Counted from the stretch's first letter, positions 14,872 through 24,512 are shown. The stretch is DNA of 64,000 nt from Bradyrhizobiaceae bacterium (GCA_003963435.1 RXJC01000004.1:1-64000); one strand, 5' to 3'. Notes: generated from the letters alone by a model not told the origin. Program-made: numbers and translations.

Positions 14872-17625
14872 CTAAGATGCGGCCTTGAGCTTCGGCGCCG
14901 CGGCAGGCTTGGGCCTGCCGATCTTCGCCAGGGCTTCGGTGCGCACGAGCTTCAGGCCTTCCTTGGCGTCGTAGCCGTGGATTTCCTTCACATCGAGCTT
15001 GCGCATGAAGTCGATGGTCTCCTGGGTGATGACCTGGCCCGGCACCATGATCGGGAAGCCGGGTGGATACGGGATGACGAAATTCGCCGAGACAAGCTCG
15101 GGGCCCGCTTTCAGCCGCCGGTCGATCTCGGGATCGTTCAGGCGGAGATGCTCGCAACCCGCCGGGTCATAAGCGGCATAGAACCCGGTGCGGATGTCGC
15201 CTTCGTTGGTCTTGCCACCGGCATCGCCGCGGAAGCTCGGATGGAAGTGCGAGAAATTCGGCAGATCGGGCACATCCTTCATGAGGCTCGTCACCCGTGC
15301 CTCAAAGGTCTTCCGCGCATTGGCGCCGCCTTGGGCAAGCCCGCGATCGATCTCACCCGCGATCTCAGCGAGCACGCGAATGAGATGCGCGACGTCGCTG
15401 CGGGTGTTATTGATGTTGGACTGGACCAGGACCGAGTTACGCGAGGTCTTGTTGACCTGGATGTTGTACTCGCTGGCCAAAATGCCCTTGAACTGCGTGC
15501 CGTCGTAGCCGGCCGTTCCGCACACCAGCGTCATGCGGGTCGGGTCGAGGCAGAACTCGTCCTCGTCGAGGCTCCTCAGCGTATTCGCCCAGTTGACGCC
15601 GGCCGCGAGATAGTCGGTAAAGCCGCTTTGGCGGTACTGGGCCGGCACCATGGCGTCGGCGCCCAGCACACGGAAGTATTTCGAAATCAGCGGATTGTTG
15701 TTGACCGCGTGGCGGATCGCGAACGCGATCTCGATCGCGTTGGCCACGAGGCCGTAGCCTTCCAGCTCCATCTGCCGCCGCGAGATATCGAGGCTGGCGA
15801 TGAGCTGCTGGTTCGGGCTGGTGGAGGCGTGCGTGAACACGGCTTCCTTGAACTGCTGCTCGACCGCATGGAACTCGACGTCCTTGACCGAGAGCATGGA
15901 GCCTTGCCGGATCGCGGACATCGATTTGTGGGTCGAGTTGGTCTGGTAGACGCGCAGGCGAATCTGCCGCGGGTCAGGGATCAGCCTGGTCTTGAGCAGC
16001 ACCTCGTCCGACGGGTTCTTGCCGAGTTCGGCCTGCTGCTTCTCATAAGCCGCCACGGACTTCGGATCGTGCATCCACGCCTCGATCTCGTTGGCGGCGC
16101 CCATCGCGGTGCGTCGGCGCAGGAACGGCGAGAAGCGCGCGAAGCCGAACCAGGCCTCGTCCCACAGGAAGATCAGGTCCGGCTTGATGGCGAGACATTC
16201 CTCCATCACGCGGCGCGTGTTGTAGATGTGGCCGTCGAAGGTGCAATTGGTGAGATCGACCATCTTGACGCGGTCGAGCCGGCCGTCGGCCTTGGCATTG
16301 AGCAGCGCCTGCTTGATCGTCTTCAGCGGCACGGCGCCGTACATCGAGTATTCCGTCATCGGGAAGGCTTCGACATAGAGCGGCTGCGCGCCAGCCAGCA
16401 CCATCCCGTAATGGTGCGACTTGTGGCAGTTGCGATCGACGATCGCGATATCGCCGGGCGCAAGCAGCGCCTGCACCGCCATCTTGTTCGATGTCGAAGT
16501 GCCGTTGGTGACGAAGAAGACGCGGTCGGCACCGAGCGCCCTCGCCGCCTTCTCCTGCGCTTTCTTGATGTTGCCGGTCGGCTCCAGCATGCTGTCGAGG
16601 CCGCCTGTGGTCGCGCTGCTCTCGGCCAGGAACAGGTTGGGGCCGTAGAATTCGCCCATGTCGCGGATCCAGTCCGACTTGAAGATGGACTTGCCGCGGG
16701 CGATCGGCAGTGCGTGGAACGTCCCGATCGGCCGCTGCGCATACTTCTTCAGATTGTCGAAGAACGGCGTGTCGTAACGGTCCTGGATGCCTTCGAGGAT
16801 CGACAGATGCAGCTCCAGCAGCTCTTCCACCGAATAGAAGATGCGGCGGACGACGTTGGCGTCGGGATTGCCCGCCAATTCCTCGACGTCGCGATTCGAG
16901 ATCATGTAGAGGTCGAGCTCCGGCCTGACCCGCTTGATGATCTGGGCGAGCCGGAGTGCGGAGGCGTCGGATTCGTCCTTGAGACCGGCCGTGGCCATGA
17001 TCGAGCGAAGGACCGGCGCATCGTGGCGCGACCGCAGGCCAAAACCCTCGTTGATGATGACCGCGGCGATATCAGGATTGAGCATGGTCGCGCAGAACGC
17101 GTCTTCGAGGCTGCCGACGATGACGGGCTCATAGATGAAGCCGTCGACCGGACGACGCAGCTTGCGCCATTCGGCGGCGAGTGCCGGCCACTGGCCGGAC
17201 GACACGCCGGTCACGATGAGGGTTTCGAAATAGGGCCGGCGCACTGTGGGTCCGCCAAACGACGGTGGCACCAGCTCGGGCACATCGCCATTGCCCTCGT
17301 CCTTCGCATTCCAGTCGCCGGCATGCTGACGGAACGAGCGCGTCGCCAGCGCCTGGGCGATCTTCGTCGCAAGCGCGAACGATGTGGACCCGTCGCCCGC
17401 GGCTGCGGCTTCCCGCAGCGCTGCCATCAGGTGCAGACCGGGATAGCCGTGAAACTCCTCGGTGACCGAGAGTTCGGCCAGCGCCGCATCGTAAGCCGCG
17501 CGATTGCCGGCCCGCGTCCAGATCTTCGCCGCTTCCACGAGATCGCGCCAATCGTCGGCCCGCGCTCCGGGCCCCGAAAAGAATCGATCGATGCGCTTCT
17601 CTGCGGAGTTGGCATCCTTGGACAT
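14872..17625 (-). CDS. Orn/Lys/Arg decarboxylase, PLP-dependent (fold type I)
   Basis: The protein has 917 residues. ATG 17625 is chosen for the GGGAGAG site upstream; a longer frame to 17817 lacks one. A roughly 170-residue N-terminal extension precedes the wing domain and the PLP domain: FFVTNGTSTSNKMAVQALL, then DRNCHKSHHYGMVLAGA, LWDEAWFGFARFSP and the Schiff-base Lys in QTNSTHKSMSAIRQGS. The C-terminal group III decarboxylase domain holds FVIPYPPGFPIMVPGQ. It would turn a basic amino acid into an amine plus CO2; arginine, lysine and ornithine cannot be told apart by eye. It is longer than the roughly 750-residue enterobacterial enzymes. A FixK box lies 70 bp upstream, and the AAE transporter follows directly. 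Confidence 0.92.
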   Translation of the reverse strand: MSKDANSAEKRIDRFFSGPGARADDWRDLVEAAKIWTRAGNRAAYDAALAELSVTEEFHGYPGLHLMAALREAAAAGDGSTSFALATKIAQALATRSFRQHAGDWNAKDEGNGDVPELVPPSFGGPTVRRPYFETLIVTGVSSGQWPALAAEWRKLRRPVDGFIYEPVIVGSLEDAFCATMLNPDIAAVIINEGFGLRSRHDAPVLRSIMATAGLKDESDASALRLAQIIKRVRPELDLYMISNRDVEELAGNPDANVVRRIFYSVEELLELHLSILEGIQDRYDTPFFDNLKKYAQRPIGTFHALPIARGKSIFKSDWIRDMGEFYGPNLFLAESSATTGGLDSMLEPTGNIKKAQEKAARALGADRVFFVTNGTSTSNKMAVQALLAPGDIAIVDRNCHKSHHYGMVLAGAQPLYVEAFPMTEYSMYGAVPLKTIKQALLNAKADGRLDRVKMVDLTNCTFDGHIYNTRRVMEECLAIKPDLIFLWDEAWFGFARFSPFLRRRTAMGAANEIEAWMHDPKSVAAYEKQQAELGKNPSDEVLLKTRLIPDPRQIRLRVYQTNSTHKSMSAIRQGSMLSVKDVEFHAVEQQFKEAVFTHASTSPNQQLIASLDISRRQMELEGYGLVANAIEIAFAIRHAVNNNPLISKYFRVLGADAMVPAQYRQSGFTDYLAAGVNWANTLRSLDEDEFCLDPTRMTLVCGTAGYDGTQFKGILASEYNIQVNKTSRNSVLVQSNINNTRSDVAHLIRVLAEIAGEIDRGLAQGGANARKTFEARVTSLMKDVPDLPNFSHFHPSFRGDAGGKTNEGDIRTGFYAAYDPAGCEHLRLNDPEIDRRLKAGPELVSANFVIPYPPGFPIMVPGQVITQETIDFMRKLDVKEIHGYDAKEGLKLVRTEALAKIGRPKPAAAPKLKAAS

Positions 17626-17688
17626 GTCGCTCTCCCAATCCCAGGGCAATTGTGATGCGGGATCGTGGCCTCGCGGCCCTCCCCTCCA

Positions 17689-17702
17689 TTGATCCAAGTC
17701 AA
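17689..17702 (-). promoter_or_regulatory. FixK/FNR-type box upstream of decarboxylase operon
   Basis: TTGAT-N4-GTCAA is centred 70 bp upstream of the decarboxylase start. It would control decarboxylase, AAE transporter and SYLF-like protein together. Confidence 0.75.
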
Positions 17703-17762
17703 CGGTCTGAATGATCTTGAAAGGCTTCGGCACCGCGCTTCCATTTCGCAGCGCAAAAACTG

Positions 17763-19460
17763 TCAGACGCCGTTCGTGTCGCTGCCGCCCAGCACGCTGT
17801 CGAGCGTCCGCAGCCATTGTGTGCTATCGGTCTTTTCGGCCAACCCTTCCGCTCGCAAGAGATCACGCAGCTGCGCGTGCGCGCCGACAATGCAGAGCGC
17901 GACGTGACGGGAGGCGAGTTCGTCATAGAGATCACGCAGCATGCGCGCGCCGGCGAGATCGATATAGGGCGATGCCGAGAGATCGCAGACGACCAGCCTG
18001 ATATCGACTGAGTTCCGCAGGACCCTCAGCACGGCGCTGAGGATCGTCTCAGCATTGATGTACAGCAGCGAAGCCTCGGGACGGAACGCGATCACGCCGA
18101 CCAGAGGCTCCACGCCTTCATGCCTGGCGCTGTCGGAATAACGGCCGGTTCCCGGCAGGCGGCCGAGAAAGGCGATGTTCGGCTGCGACGCCCGCGCCAG
18201 CAGCAGGAAGATCGACGCGATCGCAGCGAGCAGCACGCCTTGAAGGATTCCCAGCAGCAGCACCGCAATCAGCGCGATGGCTGCCGCATAGAAATCGATC
18301 CGGCTGACCTTCCACATCCGCCATAGCGCCGGGATGTCCACCAATCTGTACACCGCGGAAAAGACGACCGCGGCCAGCACCGCCTTGGGAAGATTGGTCA
18401 GCAGGCCTGTGAAGAACAACAGACACAGTGCCAAGGTGACGGAGCAGATCACCAGCGCCAGCGGTGTCCGTGCCCCGGCATTGTCGTTCACGGCCGATTG
18501 CGACAGCCCGCCGGCGACGGGATAGCCATGCCCGAATGCCGCGGCGAGATTCGCTGCGCCCAAGCCGAGAAATTCCTGTCGAACGTCCAGCGCATATCCG
18601 TGCTTGGCAGCGAAGCTGCGCGCGGCCGATACACCCTCGATGTAGGCCAGCAACAGGCAACCCGCCGCAATGGGAAACAGCTCCTCGGGCTCAACCAGCC
18701 CAAAGGTCGGAACGGCAAGGGCCGGCAGACCCTCGGGGATCTTGCCGGTGACCGGCACCCCCATGGCAGGCAGCCCAAGCAGCGTGGCCGCCACGATGGA
18801 GAGGGCCACGATGGTGATGCCGACCGGCCGGCCCGGCAGGCGCCGCTCGCCGAGCAGCAACAGCAGAAGCGCAACGACCCCGACCGTCAGCACCAGCAGA
18901 TTCGTATCGCCAAGCTGGCCAGCGATGTGGATGGCCCGATCGAAGAAATTGCGGCCGCCGCCGGAAATGCCAAACAGGCTCGGCAACTGGCTCATGATGA
19001 TCGTGAGCCCGGCGCCCGCCTTGAAACCGACCAGGATGCTGTCGCTGACCAGACGAACGAGACTGGACAATTTGAACAGCCAGGCGATCAGGCACAGCAG
19101 CGCCACGGCGCAGGCGACGAGGCTGGCGATCTGGGCATAGCGAGCCGGGTCGCCTGCGGCGAGCGAGCCGACCGTGCCCGCGATCATCAACGAGATGGCC
19201 GAGGTCGGTCCGATGGCGAGTTGGCGCGAGGATCCGAGCAGCGCGTAACCGATACCGCCGAGAATATAGCCGTAAACGCCGATCTGCGGCGGCAAGCCCG
19301 CAAGGGCCGCATAGGCCAGCGACACGGGAATTGCGTACGCAGCCAGTGTCACGCCTGCCACCGTGTCGGAGGGCAGCCACGCCATCCGATACCCGGAGAG
19401 CCAGCCAAACGCTGGAAACAAACGCGTCCACCCGAGCCACGGTCCAGACGGCGGCTTCAT
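17763..19460 (-). CDS. SulP family inorganic anion transporter with STAS domain
   Basis: The protein has 565 residues from ATG 19460, overlapping the DUF1275 stop by four bases. The SulP membrane core is evident: LPSDTVAGVTLAAYAIPVSLAYAALAG (read in parts), YALLGSSRQLAIGPTSAIS, FGHGYPVAGGLSQSAVNDNAG and ARTPLALVICSVTLALCLLF. About 110 C-terminal residues form a STAS domain (LSASPYIDLAGARMLRDLYD). Substrates of the family include sulfate, bicarbonate, chloride and dicarboxylates; the sequence does not decide. It is co-transcribed with the DUF1275 gene behind a FixK box. Confidence 0.92.
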   Translation of the reverse strand: MKPPSGPWLGWTRLFPAFGWLSGYRMAWLPSDTVAGVTLAAYAIPVSLAYAALAGLPPQIGVYGYILGGIGYALLGSSRQLAIGPTSAISLMIAGTVGSLAAGDPARYAQIASLVACAVALLCLIAWLFKLSSLVRLVSDSILVGFKAGAGLTIIMSQLPSLFGISGGGRNFFDRAIHIAGQLGDTNLLVLTVGVVALLLLLLGERRLPGRPVGITIVALSIVAATLLGLPAMGVPVTGKIPEGLPALAVPTFGLVEPEELFPIAAGCLLLAYIEGVSAARSFAAKHGYALDVRQEFLGLGAANLAAAFGHGYPVAGGLSQSAVNDNAGARTPLALVICSVTLALCLLFFTGLLTNLPKAVLAAVVFSAVYRLVDIPALWRMWKVSRIDFYAAAIALIAVLLLGILQGVLLAAIASIFLLLARASQPNIAFLGRLPGTGRYSDSARHEGVEPLVGVIAFRPEASLLYINAETILSAVLRVLRNSVDIRLVVCDLSASPYIDLAGARMLRDLYDELASRHVALCIVGAHAQLRDLLRAEGLAEKTDSTQWLRTLDSVLGGSDTNGV

Positions 19461-20140
19461 GAGCTTGCCTCGGACGGCGCGGCTTCGCAGCGCAACAGCA
19501 CGATCAGCAAGGCAACCACAGGAAGCCCCAGCGCGAGATCCGGGACGGTCTCGGTCATGAGAGCACCGAGGGCCGCGCCAAGGCCGAAGGCGCCGCACAC
19601 GGCCGTGAAAATGCCGGACCGTCGCAACGCTCCCACCGCAGCACCGCTGGAAGCCAACGCGAAAATGCCCTCGATCGCCTGGCGCATGTTGCCGGTGATC
19701 ATCACCGTGCTGTACGTCGTACCTTCGACCCTGGTGAAGACCGCGGCCTGCATCGCGGCAACGAGCGAAATTCCGAGCGTTCCGGCGATCTCGGGCATTC
19801 GATTATGGAGAATGCCGATACCAATCAGAAGCAGGATCTCGACCAAGGTACTGATGGCGCTGGCTCTCCCTCCCGCAGCGCGGCGCAGCCAGGCGGCGAT
19901 CACGATGCCGACCGCGAAGGCCAGTATCGGAGGAATAAAATGCAGAGCCTTCGCCCAGTCGCCTGCCATTCCGTAGACCCAGAGAAAGACGAGGTTCGCC
20001 GTCTGCGCGTTCGCCATCACGCCGTGGATGATCCAGGTATAGGCGTCCAGGTAGCCGCCAGCGAAGGCCAGCAGCAGCGCGATGGCGATCGTTTCGTCGC
20101 GGCGCAGCAATGAAGTCGCGGCAATGTCCTGTGAGCTCAT
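19457..20140 (-). CDS. DUF1275 (YoaK) family membrane protein
   Basis: The protein has 227 residues. ATG 20140 (MSSQDIAATS) is preferred over a much longer frame because the FixK box then lies 73 bp upstream. Six hydrophobic helices are visible. Family motifs are AFAGGYLDAYTWI, the QTANLVFL that follows, and EGTTYSTVMITGNMRQAIEG. The function of the family is not established. A four-base overlap ties it to the SulP transporter. Confidence 0.9.
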   Translation of the reverse strand: MSSQDIAATSLLRRDETIAIALLLAFAGGYLDAYTWIIHGVMANAQTANLVFLWVYGMAGDWAKALHFIPPILAFAVGIVIAAWLRRAAGGRASAISTLVEILLLIGIGILHNRMPEIAGTLGISLVAAMQAAVFTRVEGTTYSTVMITGNMRQAIEGIFALASSGAAVGALRRSGIFTAVCGAFGLGAALGALMTETVPDLALGLPVVALLIVLLRCEAAPSEASS

Positions 20141-20206
20141 ATCCGATACGCGGTGTGCCGCCGGTCTGGCGCTGGTCCATTGACGCCGCGCGGGCGCAGA
20201 GAAGGC

Positions 20207-20220
20207 TTGACTTGAATCAA
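20207..20220. promoter_or_regulatory. FixK/FNR-type box between DUF1275 and second AAE transporter
   Basis: TTGAC-N4-ATCAA lies almost midway between divergent starts, 73 bp from 20140 (minus) and 69 bp from 20283 (plus). It is a good candidate for a two-way promoter. Confidence 0.78.
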
Positions 20221-20282
20221 GCCTCCGAGGGCTTTGAGGATTCAATTTCCATCCGGAACAAACGCGCTGGGGATTGGCGACC

Positions 20283-21971
20283 ATGGACACCATCAGGTGG
20301 ATCATCTCCACCGCTCCCGAAATCTTTCTGCTGCTTGCAGTCGCTCTTGGGACCTTGCTGGGCCGGGTCAGGGTCCGCGGCTTCTCGATCGGCACCACGG
20401 CATGCACGCTCATCGTCGCCGTGCTGATCGGTCAACTCGGCAGCTTCGCGTTTCCGTCGGTGCTGCGGGTCATCCTGTTCAGCCTGTTCGTGTTCACGAT
20501 CGGCTACAAATCGGGACCTGAGTTCTTTGCTTCCTTAAGCATCCGCACTCTGGCTCAGGTCGCCCTGGCGCTCGTGCTTGGCGGAACGGGCCTGATCATC
20601 GTGCTGGCGTTTGCCTTTACGGTGGGGCTCGATCCGGGCACCGCTTCGGGCCTCGCGGCAGGTGCGTTGACGCAATCCTCCGTCATCGGCACGGCCTCGG
20701 GCGCCCTGGCGCACCTTGGTCTGCCGAAAGCTTTGCTCGAGCAGCAAGAGGCGAATATCGCCGCCGGCTACGCGGTCACCTACGTTCTCGGATACATCCT
20801 GACCCTCATCTACGTCCCGTTCGTCGCGCCCAAGCTGATGGGGGTGAGCCTCAAGGACGAAGCCAAGAAGCTGGAGATCGAACTCTCCGGCGGCGAGCCG
20901 CCCAAGACCGAGAACCTGCATTATCGCAAATTCCAGGCGCGGGCCTATCGCGTCTCGGCGGCCGCGGGCCGAACCGTGAAGGCCATCGAGGAGGAGATCG
21001 GCAGCCGCACCGTCATCGAGCGCATTGTGCGCCAGGGAGCCGACATTGAGCCGCATCTCGACACCGTGCTCCAGGCCGGCGACGACATCGTGATCGCCGG
21101 ACGAACTGCAGTGATCGTTGCAGCGCGGCCGGTGCTCGGCACCGAGATCGACGCCGACGAGATCCTGAAGGCCATGCCGGGCAATGTCGTCGACGTGCTG
21201 GTCGACAATCGCAATCTCCACGGCCGCTCGGTCCAGGACGTCGCCGATCGCGTCGGCAGCAATGCGCGCGGCGTGTTCCTGCGGACTTTGACACGGATGG
21301 GGCGCGAGGTGCCGCTCAGTCCCGACACGCGCATCTATGTCGGCGACGTCATGACGCTGGTCGGCACCAGCCGCAACATCGAACGCGCGGCTGCGCAGGT
21401 CGGGCAGATCCTGCGCGCCGGCGATCGTACCGACATCGCCTTTCTCGCGGCCGGCATTGCCGCCGGCTTGCTGGCCGGCCTCATCAGCTTCAAGGTCGGA
21501 GGCATTGCGCTGACGCTCGGCGGCGGAGGTGGGGCCTTGATCGCGGGCCTCGTCTGCGGCTGGCTGCGGTCGCGCCGGCCGACCATGGGCGCGATGCCGC
21601 CCGCTGCGCAGCAGACGCTGAGCGACCTTGGCCTCGGCGGCTTCATTGCCGCGATTGGACTTGGCAACGGCCATGCGGCCTGGATCGCGATCCAGGCGCA
21701 TGGCGTGCTGCTGGTCGGCATGGGCCTCGTCGTCACGCTGGTGCCGCTGATCGTGGCGACGCTGTTCGCCTATCACGTGCTGCGCATGAACCCGGTCATC
21801 ACCTGCGGCGCCCTGGCGGGCGCGATGACGGTCGACGCTGCCGTGACAGGTGCCTGCGAGGTCGCCGAAAGCCAGACCCCGGTCCTCGGCGTCGCCGTGC
21901 CCTATGCCGTGGGTAACGTCGTCCTGACGGTGCTTGGACCTATCATCGTGGCGGCCACTTTTACCGGATGA
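20283..21971 (+). CDS. Aspartate:alanine exchanger (AAE) family transporter, second copy
   Basis: The protein has 562 residues. ATG 20283 follows GGGGA at a good distance; a TTG nine bases earlier is less likely. It has the same architecture as the 13159-14859 transporter: TM block (FSLFVFTIGYKSGPEFFASL, AGALTQSSVIGTASGA), two RCK_C-like domains around residues 205-370, and a second TM block with GALAGAMTVDAAVTGACEVA. The two proteins are diverged paralogues, so substrates may differ. It heads an operon with an exported hydrolase and an IalB-like protein. Confidence 0.9.
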   Translation: MDTIRWIISTAPEIFLLLAVALGTLLGRVRVRGFSIGTTACTLIVAVLIGQLGSFAFPSVLRVILFSLFVFTIGYKSGPEFFASLSIRTLAQVALALVLGGTGLIIVLAFAFTVGLDPGTASGLAAGALTQSSVIGTASGALAHLGLPKALLEQQEANIAAGYAVTYVLGYILTLIYVPFVAPKLMGVSLKDEAKKLEIELSGGEPPKTENLHYRKFQARAYRVSAAAGRTVKAIEEEIGSRTVIERIVRQGADIEPHLDTVLQAGDDIVIAGRTAVIVAARPVLGTEIDADEILKAMPGNVVDVLVDNRNLHGRSVQDVADRVGSNARGVFLRTLTRMGREVPLSPDTRIYVGDVMTLVGTSRNIERAAAQVGQILRAGDRTDIAFLAAGIAAGLLAGLISFKVGGIALTLGGGGGALIAGLVCGWLRSRRPTMGAMPPAAQQTLSDLGLGGFIAAIGLGNGHAAWIAIQAHGVLLVGMGLVVTLVPLIVATLFAYHVLRMNPVITCGALAGAMTVDAAVTGACEVAESQTPVLGVAVPYAVGNVVLTVLGPIIVAATFTG

Positions 21972-21981
21972 GGAGGACGCG

Positions 21982-22872
21982 ATGCGCTCGTATTCCTTGA
22001 TCCAAGCGCTGTTAAGAACGGTGCTGCTGCTACCGGCCTTCTGGATCGGGATGGCCCAGGCCGATGACCAAGCGCAGCGACGCATTCAGGAAGAGGTCTG
22101 GGCACTGCCGCTGCCGCTCCCGACGTTTGCCTATCTGGCGCGCCCCGTGGGCGAAGGCCCCTTCCCGCTCGTGATCATGAACCACGGCGTCTCGCTCAAC
22201 CCGACCGAGCGCAGCTTCTTTCCGCTGGTCGAGTTTCGTGATGCCGCCAAATGGTTTGCCAGACAAGGCTATCTCGTGGTGGCGCCGGTCGGCCCCGGAT
22301 TTGGCGCCTCCGCGATCGATATCCCCGAACGGGGGATCTACGGTCCGTTCTTCTCGAAAGTGGGAAAGTGCGCCAATCCGAATTTCCGCGACGCCGGTCT
22401 TGCCGTCGCCCAGGCCGACCTCTGGATCATCCAGTACATGGTTGCCGAGAAGCGCGTCCTGCCCGACGGCGTGATCGTGGTCGGACAGTCCGCCGGCGGA
22501 TGGGCCTCGATCGCGCTGTCGAGCCTGAACCCGCCGCAGGTCAAGGCGATCATCACCTTCGCCGCAGGCCGCGGCGGCCGGGTCGACGGCAAGCCGAACA
22601 ACAATTGTGCGCCCGACAAGCTGGTCGAGACGACGGGCGAATTCGGCCGCACCTCGCGGGTGCCGATGCTCTGGATCTACATCGAGAACGACACGTTCTT
22701 CGGGCCGGCCCTGTCGCAGCGGATGCATCAGGCCTTCACGGCCGCGGGCGGCAAGGCCGAATACCACCTGATGCCGCCGTTCGGCAACGAGGGGCATTAT
22801 TTCATCGGCTCGCCGGATGCCATTCCGATCTGGTCGCCCCTCGTGTCCACTTTTCTCGACAAACTCAAGTAA
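21982..22872 (+). CDS. Exported alpha/beta hydrolase (dienelactone hydrolase-like)
   Basis: The protein has 296 residues from ATG 21982, with GAGGAG upstream, ten bases after the AAE stop. A signal peptide (cleavage near GMAQADD) is followed by LPLPTFAYLARPVGEGPFPLVIMNHG (given in part), the nucleophile elbow VVGQSAGGWASIA and a C-terminal PPFGNEGHYFIGS that likely supplies the His. A conserved Cys pair (KCANPN and NNNCAPDK) may form a disulfide. It is probably a periplasmic esterase or lipase-like enzyme of unknown substrate. Confidence 0.88.
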   Translation: MRSYSLIQALLRTVLLLPAFWIGMAQADDQAQRRIQEEVWALPLPLPTFAYLARPVGEGPFPLVIMNHGVSLNPTERSFFPLVEFRDAAKWFARQGYLVVAPVGPGFGASAIDIPERGIYGPFFSKVGKCANPNFRDAGLAVAQADLWIIQYMVAEKRVLPDGVIVVGQSAGGWASIALSSLNPPQVKAIITFAAGRGGRVDGKPNNNCAPDKLVETTGEFGRTSRVPMLWIYIENDTFFGPALSQRMHQAFTAAGGKAEYHLMPPFGNEGHYFIGSPDAIPIWSPLVSTFLDKLK

Positions 22873-22900
22873 TCGCCACGAGAACACCGGAGTACACGAC

Positions 22901-23476
22901 ATGGCACGCTCTCACCGCGAAACGGCACGGCCAGCGTATCCCACCAAGGCGATTCTTGCGGCCTTTCTGTCGGCGACCTGCGCAGCGGCGCCCGCCCTTG
23001 CCGAGATCGCGCCGCGCGGACAGCGCACGGCAAACGACATCAAATACGGCGACTGGAAGAAGCTCTGCTTCAAGGCCGCGGGCGCGCCGCTGCTTTGCCG
23101 GACCTCGATCTCGGGCACCTACGAGACCGGACAGCTGGCGGTTCGGATCGATCTGATCGAACGCGAGAAGGGCGGCAATGCGCGCCTGCAGATCTTTGTG
23201 CCCGTCGGCATGTACCTGCCAACACCAGCCAAGCTCAAGGTGGACACCGGCGCGTATCATCCGATTCCCTACAATTGGTGCGTCGGCAACGGCTGCATCG
23301 CAGCCGAGGTGGCGAGCCCGAAGCTGGTCAAGGAGATGGACACGGGAAAGACGCTGACTCTGGAGGTCGTCGATTCCAATCTGCTGTCGCTGTCGACCTC
23401 CCTGCCGCTCGCTCAATTCAGCGCTGCCCACAATGGACCGCCGGCGCAGACGCTGGAGCAAGACGTCGAAGAGTGA
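22901..23476 (+). CDS. Invasion-associated locus B (IalB) family exported protein
   Basis: The protein has 191 residues from ATG 22901. A signal peptide ends near APALAE. The mature part opens with KYGDWKKLCFKAAG, then LLCRTSISG, RLQIFVPVGMYLPTPAKLKVD and a YNWCVGNGCIAAEVA Cys pair. These are the conserved WxxxC and VPxGxxL patterns of the IalB family, which are periplasmic or outer-membrane proteins common in Rhizobiales. It closes the second AAE operon. The specific function is unknown. Confidence 0.88.
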   Translation: MARSHRETARPAYPTKAILAAFLSATCAAAPALAEIAPRGQRTANDIKYGDWKKLCFKAAGAPLLCRTSISGTYETGQLAVRIDLIEREKGGNARLQIFVPVGMYLPTPAKLKVDTGAYHPIPYNWCVGNGCIAAEVASPKLVKEMDTGKTLTLEVVDSNLLSLSTSLPLAQFSAAHNGPPAQTLEQDVEE

Positions 23477-23492
23477 CGAGCTACGCTCGCTC

Positions 23493-24158
23493 TCACGCGT
23501 CGTATTCGGCAAGTCCCTTGCGGTCGAGCAGCACGATCTGCCGCTGAGTCGCCCCGTCGAACCTCAGCATCTTCTGGTCGCGCAGTATGGAGCACGCGCG
23601 CGAGACCGTTTCGAGCGTCAATCCGAGATAGTCGGCAATGTCGCGACGGCTCATGGGCAGCACCAGGATCGTGGGATGACCGAGCCGCTCGTCGAGCTCG
23701 AGCAAGAACGCAGCCACCCGCTCCAGCGCCGTCTTCCGGCCGAGCAGGAGCATATGATTTTCAGCATGCTGAAGATTCCGCGTTACCAAACCAAGAAAGC
23801 TCGAAGCGCCGGATTGCCGGCTTTGCATCGTCTCAAGCAGGCCGCGCCGTCTCGTGATGCGGACCCGGGTCTCAATGACCGCCTCCGCGGTGAACCGATG
23901 CGTTGCGCCGTTCTCGAGCCCGAACATGTCGCCCGGCAGGTGGAAGGAATTGATCTGGCGGCGGCCGTCAGCGAGCAGCTTGTAGGTTCGCACCGCTCCG
24001 GAGATGATCTGGTAGACGTACTCCGCCTCCTCGCCTTCGCCGAAAACTTCCGTCCCCCTGCGGTACTTGAATTCACTGCAGACCACGCGCTCGCCGGCGA
24101 GAGCTGCGAGATGCCCGTCAACCGGACGGATGCTGGAGGTGTTGGTCCTGAGCAGCAT
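23493..24158 (-). CDS. FixK-type Crp/Fnr family regulator, copy 1
   Basis: The protein has 221 residues from ATG 24158, with GGAG upstream. The cyclic-nucleotide-binding-like beta barrel (GTEVFGEGEEAEYVYQIISG, INSFHLPGDMFGLENG) lacks the N-terminal Cys cluster of Fnr. The HTH reads PMSRRDIADYLGLTLETVSR, with the E..SR contacts expected for TTGA half sites, followed two residues later by a Cys (VSRACSIL). FixK2 of Bradyrhizobium is redox-controlled through a Cys near this place, so the residue is notable. A FixK box lies 68 bp upstream of its start, implying autoregulation or control by a paralogue. It likely activates part of the surrounding regulon. Confidence 0.92.
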   Translation of the reverse strand: MLLRTNTSSIRPVDGHLAALAGERVVCSEFKYRRGTEVFGEGEEAEYVYQIISGAVRTYKLLADGRRQINSFHLPGDMFGLENGATHRFTAEAVIETRVRITRRRGLLETMQSRQSGASSFLGLVTRNLQHAENHMLLLGRKTALERVAAFLLELDERLGHPTILVLPMSRRDIADYLGLTLETVSRACSILRDQKMLRFDGATQRQIVLLDRKGLAEYDA

Positions 24159-24219
24159 CTGAAAAACTCCGACTGAATTAACAATCTATGAATGCTAGGC
24201 AGGGCACAGCCGAGCGGAT

Positions 24220-24233
24220 TTGATCTGCAGCAA
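24220..24233 (-). promoter_or_regulatory. FixK/FNR-type box upstream of fixK-like copy 1
   Basis: TTGAT-N4-AGCAA fits the relaxed FixK pattern TTG[AC]-N6-[TG]CAA. It is centred 68 bp upstream of the start. The rest of the 24159-24512 gap holds nothing recognised. Confidence 0.6.
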
Positions 24234-24512
24234 CTAAGGTGCCACCTACGTATTTGCCCGGAAGGGGCCCGCCACGCGCTTGCCAATTCAGCATCGAAAC
24301 ACCTCCGAAGTGCCGGATTGCCAAAAACCGATAGGAAGCTTCAAGGGCGTGGACTTGCGTCGGATCAACAACGCACGCCGAAACTCACTTAGCTTGCAGC
24401 AACTTCTGGGAATGCGACCTTGCCGGGTGCTCAATGCTGGCAAGCGATCGGCCTGATCACGTCGGAGCGCCACCTTTGTGTCGCAATCCGCGAATGCTTG
24501 AAAAGAAACGAA

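Noticed and set aside
14977..17655. Plus-strand frame of 892 codons
   Set aside because: Exactly opposite the decarboxylase; composition is Arg/Gly/Asp-rich mirror sequence without domains.
18498..19976. Plus-strand frame of 492 codons
   Set aside because: Opposite the SulP and DUF1275 genes, with no recognisable domain.
24390..24420. TTGCAGCAA near 24390 as a further FixK box
   Set aside because: The spacing between the half sites is wrong for the TTGA-N6-TCAA pattern.
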